Assembly (NCBI GenBank): GCA_010021145.1
Contig: RGRP01000011.1
Location: forward strand, 1-17,251
Length of the DNA stretch: 17,251 nt
Source: Candidatus Fonsibacter lacus
GTDB taxonomy: Bacteria; Pseudomonadota; Alphaproteobacteria; Pelagibacterales; Pelagibacteraceae
Reading direction: 5' to 3'
Below are positions 6,607-12,718 of the stretch, in pieces. The notes below the pieces were generated by a model. It saw nothing but the letters and a program-made list of their open reading frames with translations. It made no database searches and was not told where the DNA came from. Numbering within the stretch: position 1 is the first letter of the stretch; each line of letters starts with the position of its first letter. Made by a program: the position numbers and the translations under genes.

Positions 6607-7241
6607 AATTAGTTCCGAGACTAAAAGAAAAATACATTAAAGAGATAGTGCCTACTTTGTGTAAAAATTTGTCTTTTACAAATAAAATGCAAGCACCAAA
6701 GCTAGTTAAAATAGTTTTAAATATGGGTCTTGGTTTAGATGGGACCGATAATAAAATTTTAAAAAGCGCAGAAGATGATCTATCAGCTATTGCGGGTCAA
6801 AAAGCTCAAGTTACAAAATCAAGAAAATCTATTTCAAATTTTAAAACAAGAGTAGGAATACCTTTGGGTTTAAAAGTTACATTAAGAAAAGATCAAATGT
6901 ATTTCTTCTTAGATCGTCTAGTAAACATTGCTTTACCAAGAATTAAAGACTTTAGAGGTTTAAACCCTAATAGTTTTGATAGTGAGGCAAATTATAGCTT
7001 TGGTGTTAAAGAGCATATTATATTTCCAGAGGTTAACTTTGATAAAGTCGATAAAATTAGAGGTTTAGATATTACCATTGTAACAACTGCAAAGACTAAA
7101 GATCAAGCTAGAATGTTACTTGATAGTTTTAATTTTCCATTTGCTAAAGCTGGTATTTTTTCTGCTGATAAGAAAAAAATTAAAAAAGAGGGAGATAATG
7201 AAAAAAATAAAGATAAAGAAAAAAATAAGGAGCTAAATTAA
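6603..7241 (+). CDS. rplE: 50S ribosomal protein L5 with Lys-rich tail
   Basis: Binds 5S rRNA and forms the bridge between the central protuberance and the 30S head. The core (residues 1-182) is normal: MKLVPRLKEKYIKEIVP, APKLVKIVLNMGLG, VTKSRKSISNFKTR, the GLKVTLR strand, and TTAKTKDQARMLLDSFNFPF at 161-180. E. coli L5 ends there at ~179 residues; this protein has 212. The added 30 residues are mostly Lys, Glu, Asn and Asp. The Shine-Dalgarno sequence of rpsN lies in the tail-coding DNA, and the next gene abuts directly. Confidence 0.97.
   Translation: MKLVPRLKEKYIKEIVPTLCKNLSFTNKMQAPKLVKIVLNMGLGLDGTDNKILKSAEDDLSAIAGQKAQVTKSRKSISNFKTRVGIPLGLKVTLRKDQMYFFLDRLVNIALPRIKDFRGLNPNSFDSEANYSFGVKEHIIFPEVNFDKVDKIRGLDITIVTTAKTKDQARMLLDSFNFPFAKAGIFSADKKKIKKEGDNEKNKDKEKNKELN
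7226..7232 (+). promoter_or_regulatory. Shine-Dalgarno sequence for rpsN
   Basis: TAAGGAG lies 9 bases before the rpsN ATG, within the last codons of the L5 tail. Confidence 0.7.
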
Positions 7242-7547
7242 ATGGCAAAAAGAAGTTCGATCGAAAGAAATTTAAAAAGAGTAAAAATGGCTAAGAGATT
7301 TGAAAATAAAAGATTAAAGCTTAAAAAAATAATTATGAATAAAACACTGCCATTAAATGAAAGGTTTTTAGCTAGTTTAAAACTCTCAAAAGTGCCAAGA
7401 AATTCAGCAAAAAATAGAGTTAAAAATAGATGTGAAATAACTGGAAGATCTCGCGGTTATTACAGAAAATTAAGAATGTCTAGAATTGCACTTAGAAAAT
7501 TTGCTTCTAGTGGAAAAATTCCTGGCATGACGAAAGCTAGCTGGTAA
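7242..7547 (+). CDS. rpsN: 30S ribosomal protein S14, zinc-free long form
   Basis: 30S head protein. At 101 residues it is the long form without zinc; the paired Cys motifs of the short zinc form are absent (only one Cys, in NRCEITGRSRGYYRKL). The C-terminus SRIALRKFASSGKIPGMTKASW is diagnostic when read as residues ~80-101. It starts directly after the rplE stop with TAAGGAG 9 bases upstream. Being the zinc-free type, it removes one possible link to zinc-responsive ribosome remodelling. rpsH follows after 9 bp. Confidence 0.98.
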   Translation: MAKRSSIERNLKRVKMAKRFENKRLKLKKIIMNKTLPLNERFLASLKLSKVPRNSAKNRVKNRCEITGRSRGYYRKLRMSRIALRKFASSGKIPGMTKASW

Positions 7548-7552
7548 GGAGG
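7545..7552 (+). promoter_or_regulatory. Near-perfect Shine-Dalgarno sequence for rpsH, overlapping rpsN stop
   Basis: TAAGGAGG, complementary to the expected 16S rRNA 3' end, contains the rpsN stop codon TAA and sits 4 bases before the rpsH ATG. It is the best match in the window. Confidence 0.85.
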
Positions 7553-7556
7553 CAAT

Positions 7557-7952
7557 ATGAAAATTACAGATCCAATTGGAGATATGATTACAAGAATTAG
7601 GAATGGTCAAATGCGTGGTTTGAAAAAAGTATCAGTTCCAGGTTCTAAATTAAGAAAGGCAGTTTTAGATGTTCTTCATAAAGAGGGATTTATTCAAGAA
7701 TATACAGTTTCTAAAGATAAAAGTTTCGAGACAATCGAAATTAATTTGAAATATATGTATGGTGATCCAGTTATCAAAGAGATCGAAAGAGTTTCAAGAC
7801 CGGGAAGAAGAATTTATTCTAGATCAGATAGTATTCAAAAAATTCAAAATGGTTTAGGAATATCTATTATTTCTACTTCTAAAGGTATTTTTTCTGACAA
7901 CGAAGCTAGAGAAAAAAAACTAGGTGGGGAGGTCCTTTGTAAGGTTTCTTAA
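7557..7952 (+). CDS. rpsH: 30S ribosomal protein S8
   Basis: Binds helix 21 of 16S rRNA; in E. coli it is also the repressor of the spc operon, acting on an mRNA site near rplE. At 131 residues it is normal. The start TDPIGDMITRIRNGQM, the segment VSRPGRRIYSR, and the end GLGISIISTSKGIFSDNEAR...KLGGEVLCKV are all characteristic. It is preceded by the strongest Shine-Dalgarno sequence in the window. No S8-binding-site-like hairpin was recognised in the rplX-rplE junction by eye. rplF follows after 3 bp. Confidence 0.98.
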   Translation: MKITDPIGDMITRIRNGQMRGLKKVSVPGSKLRKAVLDVLHKEGFIQEYTVSKDKSFETIEINLKYMYGDPVIKEIERVSRPGRRIYSRSDSIQKIQNGLGISIISTSKGIFSDNEAREKKLGGEVLCKVS

Positions 7953-7955
7953 GAT

Positions 7956-8492
7956 ATGTCAAAAATTGGAAAAACACCTATCGCATTACCTTCTGGAGTT
8001 ACTGTTAAAGTTGAGAATAATAAAGTAATTATTCAAGGCGCTAAAAGTAAAAAAGAAGTAATTGTAGATCAAAATATTTTAAAAGTCATAGTTGCTGATA
8101 ATAAGGTTTCACTTGAGCCTGTAGACAAAAAAAATGCAAATAAACTTACTTGGGGGCTACATAGAAGTTTAATTAATAATGGTATTATAGGAGTATCTAA
8201 AGGATTTGAAAAAGATTTAAAACTTACAGGAGTTGGTTTTAGAGCTACATTACAAGGCAAAAAGATTATTTTTCAATTAGGATTTAGTCACGATGTACAC
8301 TACGACATTCCAGAAGGTATTGAAATTGCTATTGATAAACAAACTGCAATAAAAGTTAAAGGAATTGATAAAGAATTAGTCGGAAAAGTTTGTGCAGATA
8401 TTAAATTTTTAAAACCAGTTGAGCCTTATAAAGGAAAAGGTATTACCTCTTCCGATCAATTTGTTTTGAGAAAAGAAGGTAAAAAGAAATAA
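7956..8492 (+). CDS. rplF: 50S ribosomal protein L6
   Basis: Two-domain 50S protein near the GTPase-associated and sarcin-ricin regions. It is 178 residues, the family length. The start MSKIGKTPIALPSGV, the mid-protein GVSKGFEKDLKLTGVGFRA, then LGFSHDVHYDIPEGI, and the C-terminal signature PYKGKGI (in EPYKGKGITSSDQ) are clear. An antisense open frame at 8069-8260 is only a shadow of this gene. It lies between rpsH (3 bp) and rplR (2 bp) with only a weak AAGG upstream. Confidence 0.98.
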   Translation: MSKIGKTPIALPSGVTVKVENNKVIIQGAKSKKEVIVDQNILKVIVADNKVSLEPVDKKNANKLTWGLHRSLINNGIIGVSKGFEKDLKLTGVGFRATLQGKKIIFQLGFSHDVHYDIPEGIEIAIDKQTAIKVKGIDKELVGKVCADIKFLKPVEPYKGKGITSSDQFVLRKEGKKK

Positions 8493-8494
8493 TT

Positions 8495-8833
8495 ATGGCT
8501 AACAGTATTAAAAGACAAAGCAGAATCAGGGGCAAAATGAAAAAATATAATCCTACAGGATTACGCCTGACTGTTTTTAGATCTCTAAAAAATATATATG
8601 CTCAAGTTATAGATGACTCTAAAAATCAAACTCTAGTTTCAGCGTCATCGGTTGAAAAAGCTATGGATAAGAAAAAAAAAATGGAATTATCAGTAGAAGT
8701 TGGAAAACTAGTAGCAAAAAGAGCTTTAGAAAAAGGAATTAAAGAAGTTTATTTTGATAGAGGCAGATATAAGTATCATGGACGTATCAAAGCAGTTGCA
8801 GATTCTGCAAGAAAAGAAGGGTTAAAATTTTAA
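8495..8833 (+). CDS. rplR: 50S ribosomal protein L18
   Basis: Binds 5S rRNA together with L5 and helps dock it in the central protuberance. It is 112 residues, against about 117 in E. coli. The basic N-terminus (IKRQSRIRGKMKK), the strand LRLTVFRSLKNIYAQVIDD, and the C-terminal VYFDRGRYKYHGRIKAVADSAR are diagnostic; YxYHGRxKA is typical of the family. A GAAGGT lies ~17 bases upstream, too far to be an efficient ribosome site. The next start is 3 bp after the stop. Confidence 0.98.
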   Translation: MANSIKRQSRIRGKMKKYNPTGLRLTVFRSLKNIYAQVIDDSKNQTLVSASSVEKAMDKKKKMELSVEVGKLVAKRALEKGIKEVYFDRGRYKYHGRIKAVADSARKEGLKF

Positions 8834-8836
8834 TTT

Positions 8837-9334
8837 ATGAACACTCAATCAGAACTTAAAGAAAAATTAGTTGCGATTAACAGAATTACTAAAGTCGTTA
8901 AAGGCGGAAGAAGATTTGGTTTTGCTGCTCTCGTAGTTGTTGGAAATCAAAAAGGTTTAGTAGGTTATGGACATGGCAAAGCAAAACAAGTTCCAGATGC
9001 AATAAAAAAAGCATCAGAAGAGGCTAAAAGTTCATTAGTCAAAGTTCCATTAAGGGAAGGAAGAACAATACACCATGACACTTATGGTAAAAGCGGATCT
9101 GGCAAAGTTCTTCTTAGAAGCGCTCCAGCAGGAACTGGTATTATTGCTGGTGGAGCTATTCGAGCAATATGTGAAATGTTAGGCATGCAAGATATTGTTG
9201 CAAAATCAATTGGTTCATCAAATCCTTACAATGTTGTTAGAGCATGTATGTTGGCCTTAACAAAACAAAGATCACCTAAAGACATTTCTATATTGCGTGG
9301 AAAAAAAATTAGTGAAGTTGTAGCGAGAAGATAA
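8837..9334 (+). CDS. rpsE: 30S ribosomal protein S5
   Basis: 30S protein at the mRNA entry and decoding region, involved in accuracy. At 165 residues it matches the family. The double-stranded-RNA-binding-like N-terminal domain (VAINRITKVVKGGRRFGFAA, then KGLVGYGHGKAKQVPDAI) and the second domain (VLLRSAPAGTGIIAGGAIRA, SSNPYNVVRA) are clear. In most relatives rpmD (L30) sits between this gene and rplO; here only 4 bp separate the two. Confidence 0.98.
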   Translation: MNTQSELKEKLVAINRITKVVKGGRRFGFAALVVVGNQKGLVGYGHGKAKQVPDAIKKASEEAKSSLVKVPLREGRTIHHDTYGKSGSGKVLLRSAPAGTGIIAGGAIRAICEMLGMQDIVAKSIGSSNPYNVVRACMLALTKQRSPKDISILRGKKISEVVARR

Positions 9335-9338
9335 AATT

Positions 9339-9815
9339 ATGAAATTAAATACTTTAAACGTTTCACTTTATAAAAAAGCAAAAAGATATGCTAGAGGAAT
9401 AGGCTCTGGAAAAGGAAAGACTGCTGGTCGTGGTGTTAAAGGCCAAAAAGCAAGATCAGGCGTATCCATTAAAAGTTTTGAAGGAGGTCAAATGCCTCTT
9501 TACAGAAGACTTCCTAAAAGAGGTTTTAATGCAATTATAAAAAAACATTCATATGATCAAATGATTATTAATTTAAATGACATTCAGCATTTAATAGAGA
9601 AAAAGAAATTAGACACTTCTTCTAAAGTTACATTAGATAGTCTTAGAAAAGTTAAAAATATTAAAAACAATTTTAAAAAACTAAAGATTCTTGGTAACGG
9701 TGAAATCAAATCAAAAATACAAATAGAGGCACATCAAATAAGCGCATCTGCTAAAACTAAAATTGAAAAAGCAGGCGGTAGCGTTAATTTATTGAAACAA
9801 GCAGAGGCTAAATAG
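9339..9815 (+). CDS. rplO: 50S ribosomal protein L15
   Basis: Late-assembly 50S protein with an extended glycine/arginine-rich N-terminus running into 23S rRNA. The signature lies at residues ~18-50: RGIGSGKGKTAGRGVKGQKA, then GGQMPLYRRLPKRGF. It is 158 residues, slightly longer than E. coli L15 (144). The C-terminal domain has ILGNGEIKSKIQIEAHQISASA followed by a short Lys/Ala end. It is followed after 5 bp by secY, as in most bacteria. The preceding gap of 4 bp leaves no room for rpmD. Confidence 0.97.
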   Translation: MKLNTLNVSLYKKAKRYARGIGSGKGKTAGRGVKGQKARSGVSIKSFEGGQMPLYRRLPKRGFNAIIKKHSYDQMIINLNDIQHLIEKKKLDTSSKVTLDSLRKVKNIKNNFKKLKILGNGEIKSKIQIEAHQISASAKTKIEKAGGSVNLLKQAEAK

Positions 9816-9820
9816 TTTTT

Positions 9821-11131
9821 ATGTCTAGCTCTTTTGCCTCAGTTGACTCTTTAAAGTCAAATTCATCTTTAGACGATCTTAAAAGAAGAATTTTTTATAC
9901 TTTATTTATTTTAATTGTTTATAGATTTTGTACTTACGTTCCTTTACCAGGTATTGATGCGCAAGCTTTAAAAGGTTTGATATCTAATAATCAAAGATCT
10001 TTGCTTGGAATGTTTAATCTATTCGCAGGTGGAGCCGTATCAAGAATGGCAATTTTTGCTTTAGGTATTATGCCTTACATCTCCTCATCTATTATTATTC
10101 AGTTATTAACTGGAGTTACAGATTATTTTAAAAACTTAAAAAATTCAGGAGAAATTGGTAGAAGAAAAATTACTCAATATACTAGATATGGCACTGTTCT
10201 TCTGGCACTAGTTCAAGGATATGGTGTAGCTGTAAGTTTAGAAAATTCTCAAGGAATTGTTTTAGAGTCAGGTTTTTATTTTAGATTAGTAACTACAATT
10301 ACCTTGTTAACAGGAACAATGTTTTTAATGTGGCTTGGTGAACAAATTACCGCAAGAGGTATTGGTAATGGTATTTCTTTGATTATTTTTGCAGGTATTG
10401 TAGCCGAAATTCCAGGTGCATTAGCTTCTACTTTTGAATTAGGAAGAACAGGAGCCATTTCAGCAGGAGCAATATTAATTATTATAACTATTCTAGTTGC
10501 TGCTATTTATTTTATTGTTTTTGTAGAACGCGCACAAAGAAAAATTCTAATTCATTATCCAAAAAGACAGGTAGGAAATAAATTGTATGGAGGAGAAGCA
10601 TCTCATCTTCCGTTAAAAGTGAATACAGCAGGTGTTATTCCAGCAATTTTCGCATCAGCACTTTTAATTTTACCAATTACAATTTCTAACTTCACATCCT
10701 CATCTAATGAAATTGTTGTTGGAATTACTTCAATGCTTGGCCAAGGAAAACCCTTATATATGATTATTTATGCAGCGGGCATAATATTTTTTTCATTCTT
10801 TTATACTTCGATAATTTTTAACCCTAAAGAAACAGCAGAAAATTTAAGAAAGTATGGTGGATTTGTTCCTGGAATAAGACCAGGGGAACAAACAGAGCAA
10901 TTTATAGATCAACTTCTTTTAAAGCTAACTGCAATTGGATCTATATATTTAGTTTTAATTTGTTTATTACCAGAATTTATTATCGCAAATTATCCAATTC
11001 CATTTTATTTAGGTGGAACTTCACTTCTTATTGTCGCTGTAGTTGCAATGGATACAGTTGCTCAAGTGCAGACAAGATTAATGAGCCAACAGTACGAGAG
11101 TCTAATTAAAAAAACAAAATTTAATCGTTAA
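9821..11131 (+). CDS. secY: Protein translocase subunit SecY
   Basis: Channel subunit of the SecYEG translocon in the inner membrane, moving unfolded proteins across or into the membrane. The 436 residues contain about ten hydrophobic segments, beginning at residue ~24. Landmarks are PLPGID (41-46), the GMFNLFAGGA plug-region stretch (63-72), TARGIGNGISLIIF (177-190), LPLKVNTAGVIPAIFAS (263-279) and the cytosolic-loop motif PGIRPGEQT (350-358) that contacts SecA or the ribosome. The short polar N-terminus has several Ser residues and no second obvious start. It sits between rplO (5 bp) and adk, sharing one base of its stop with the adk start. Confidence 0.98.
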   Translation: MSSSFASVDSLKSNSSLDDLKRRIFYTLFILIVYRFCTYVPLPGIDAQALKGLISNNQRSLLGMFNLFAGGAVSRMAIFALGIMPYISSSIIIQLLTGVTDYFKNLKNSGEIGRRKITQYTRYGTVLLALVQGYGVAVSLENSQGIVLESGFYFRLVTTITLLTGTMFLMWLGEQITARGIGNGISLIIFAGIVAEIPGALASTFELGRTGAISAGAILIIITILVAAIYFIVFVERAQRKILIHYPKRQVGNKLYGGEASHLPLKVNTAGVIPAIFASALLILPITISNFTSSSNEIVVGITSMLGQGKPLYMIIYAAGIIFFSFFYTSIIFNPKETAENLRKYGGFVPGIRPGEQTEQFIDQLLLKLTAIGSIYLVLICLLPEFIIANYPIPFYLGGTSLLIVAVVAMDTVAQVQTRLMSQQYESLIKKTKFNR

Positions 11132-11784
11132 TGAATCTTGTTATTTTTGGCCCTCCAGGCGCAGGAAAAGGAACTCAGTCAGCAAAACTAGTTAAAGAAT
11201 TTAATTTATTTCAATTATCTACAGGTGATTTACTTAGAGAAGAAGTAAGTAAAAAAACGGAATTCGGAAATAAGATTGAAGAAATTATGAAATCTGGTGG
11301 ATTGGTTTCTGATGAAATTATTAATAATTTAATTGAAAATAAAATTTCTAATCCACAATATAAAAACCGAATAATTTTTGATGGCTTTCCAAGAAATATA
11401 GAACAAGCCAAAAGTTTAGATAATTTATTAAAAAAATATAATCAACAAATGAGCTTAGCTCTTAATTTAAAAGTTGATAATCAAATTTTGGTTAAAAGAA
11501 TTACCGGCAGAGTAACTTGTTCAGTTTGCAATAAAACATTTAATACTTTTTTTGACCCACCAAAAAATTGCGATTTAAAAAATTGCGGACAAAGAAAACT
11601 TATTACAAGATCGGATGATAATGAAGAGACGATTGTAAAAAGATTAAAAACTTATGATGAAAAAACTTTTCCAGTACTCGATTTTTACCTAAAAAAAGGA
11701 ATAATGAAAAATATTGACGGAATGCAGGAAATTAATGCGATAAGTGATCAATTATTTACAATAATACGTGCCGTACGTAGTTGA
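11131..11784 (+). CDS. adk: Adenylate kinase, Cys-containing LID
   Basis: Cytoplasmic enzyme interconverting ATP + AMP with two ADP. Motifs: P-loop GPPGAGKGT (7-15), LSTGDLLR (29-36), DGFPR (84-88), LID entry GRVTC, and RSDDNEETIVKRL (160-172). At 217 residues it is a long-LID form. The LID has four Cys (C130, C133, C147, C152), suggesting a zinc-stabilised LID as in many alphaproteobacteria and Gram-positives, but the second pair is spaced C-x4-C instead of the usual C-x2-C. Its start shares a base with the secY stop. Its last codons hold an inverted repeat, and its stop overlaps the -35 box of the next promoter. Confidence 0.97.
   Translation: MNLVIFGPPGAGKGTQSAKLVKEFNLFQLSTGDLLREEVSKKTEFGNKIEEIMKSGGLVSDEIINNLIENKISNPQYKNRIIFDGFPRNIEQAKSLDNLLKKYNQQMSLALNLKVDNQILVKRITGRVTCSVCNKTFNTFFDPPKNCDLKNCGQRKLITRSDDNEETIVKRLKTYDEKTFPVLDFYLKKGIMKNIDGMQEINAISDQLFTIIRAVRS
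11765..11779. repeat. Perfect inverted repeat upstream of the rpsM promoter
   Basis: TACGT-GCCGT-ACGTA: 5-bp arms around a 5-bp centre, ending one base before the -35 box. It lies in the last codons of adk and is unusually rich in CG steps for this AT-rich DNA. It could be a regulator site; it could also be chance within codons for Arg-Ala-Val-Arg. Confidence 0.5.
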
Positions 11785-11808
11785 CTTTGATTGCTTGATT
11801 CATATAAT
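11781..11808 (+). promoter_or_regulatory. Sigma70-type promoter for rpsM-rpsK-rpoA-rplQ
   Basis: TTGACT (11781-11786) and TATAAT (11803-11808) are separated by 16 bp, one mismatch from the full consensus. The predicted start of transcription is about 11814-11816, giving a leader of roughly 24 bases before the rpsM ATG. The -35 box includes the adk stop codon TGA. The spacer contains TTGATT twice (11787-11792 and 11795-11800). The leader is A/T-only in most positions with no Shine-Dalgarno sequence and no room for an S4-type pseudoknot. This is the only gap of promoter size in the whole ribosomal run. Confidence 0.8.
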
Positions 11809-11838
11809 CGCATTTTTTCAAAAATAGATTTTTAATTT

Positions 11839-12219
11839 ATGGCTCGTATAGCTGGAGTGAATATTCCTCAAAATAAAGTTGTTAAAACAGCCCTTACTTA
11901 TATTCATGGTATTGGAGACAAAACGGCAAATGATATTTGTAATGAACTTAAAATTGATAAACACAAAAGAACAAACGCACTTACAGATGATGAAGTTCTA
12001 AAAATAAGAGAATTTATTGATAGTAAATATTCAGTTGAAGGAGACCTTAGAAGAAACGTATCTTTAGATATTAAAAGACTAAAAGATTTAGGAACGTATA
12101 GAGGATCAAGACATAGAAAAAGACTTCCTGTAAGAGGGCAGAGAACACATTCAAATGCAAGAACAAGAAAAGGAAAAGCTATTGCAATTGCAGGAAAAAA
12201 ATTAACTAGTATGAAATAA
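11839..12219 (+). CDS. rpsM: 30S ribosomal protein S13
   Basis: 30S head protein that contacts P-site tRNA and forms bridges to L5. It has 126 residues, somewhat longer than E. coli S13 (118). MARIAGVNIPQNK at the start, the helix-turn GIGDKTANDIC (25-35), and the C-terminal RHRKRLPVRGQRTHSNARTRKG (about residues 93-114) are diagnostic. It is the first gene after the 54-bp gap holding a strong promoter and probably begins the alpha operon here. rpmJ (L36), which precedes it in many bacteria, is not present. rpsK follows after 4 bp. Confidence 0.98.
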   Translation: MARIAGVNIPQNKVVKTALTYIHGIGDKTANDICNELKIDKHKRTNALTDDEVLKIREFIDSKYSVEGDLRRNVSLDIKRLKDLGTYRGSRHRKRLPVRGQRTHSNARTRKGKAIAIAGKKLTSMK

Positions 12220-12223
12220 TTTA

Positions 12224-12694
12224 ATGGCTGAAGATAAAAATATTAAAGATAAAAAACCTAAAGTTGAAGGCGCTACAGCAGTCAAGGACGCTAAGCAAGA
12301 CACTGGAATAAAGAAAAAAATTAAAGTTAAGAAAAAAGAAAAAAAGAACGTTGTAAATGGAAACGTTTACGTAAATGCGACTTTCAATAATACTATTGTT
12401 ACTATTACAGATAAACAAGGTAATGTGATTTCTTGGTCGTCAGCAGGATCAAAAGGATTTAAAGGTTCAAGAAAATCAACACCATATGCAGCGCAGGTTG
12501 CAGCTGATGATGCCGCAGGAAAAGCTTTAGAACATGGATTAAAAAATATTACTGTAGAAGTAAAAGGACCTGGTTCAGGTCGTGAAACTGCTCTTCGAGC
12601 ATTACAAGCTAGAGGTTTTAAGATTACCTCTATTAAAGATATGAGTCCGATGCCACATAATGGCTGTAGGCCTCCAAAGAAAAGACGTGTTTAA
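12224..12694 (+). CDS. rpsK: 30S ribosomal protein S11 with long N-terminal extension
   Basis: 30S platform protein near the mRNA exit. The core is standard: FNNTIVTITDKQGN (54-67), GSRKSTPYAAQVAA, KGPGSGRETALRAL, and the end PMPHNGCRPPKKRRV. At 156 residues it is 27 longer than E. coli S11, and alignment at FNNT puts all of the excess at the N-terminus. The extension is rich in Lys, Asp and Ala. No ATG, GTG or TTG occurs in frame between the first Met and the core, so the extension cannot be removed by choosing a later standard start. The next gene, rpoA, begins 24 bp downstream. Confidence 0.97.
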   Translation: MAEDKNIKDKKPKVEGATAVKDAKQDTGIKKKIKVKKKEKKNVVNGNVYVNATFNNTIVTITDKQGNVISWSSAGSKGFKGSRKSTPYAAQVAADDAAGKALEHGLKNITVEVKGPGSGRETALRALQARGFKITSIKDMSPMPHNGCRPPKKRRV

Positions 12695-12706
12695 TAATAA
12701 CTAAAT

Positions 12707-12711
12707 AGGAG
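12707..12711 (+). promoter_or_regulatory. Shine-Dalgarno sequence that fixes the TTG start of rpoA
   Basis: AGGAG (in AGGAGAAG) lies 7 bases before TTG at 12719. With the family N-terminus beginning at that codon, it supports TTG as the real initiator. Confidence 0.85.
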
Positions 12712-12718
12712 AAGTAAC

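Noticed and set aside
11820..11833. AAAAAT-AG-ATTTTT inverted repeat before rpsM
   Set aside because: All arms are A/T with a 2-base loop, too weak for a stable hairpin and expected by chance here.
11785..11838. rpmJ (L36) or a small RNA in the adk-rpsM gap
   Set aside because: The gap is 54 bp and is taken up by a promoter; L36 needs over 110 bp and its Cys pattern is absent. rpmJ is commonly elsewhere in alphaproteobacteria.
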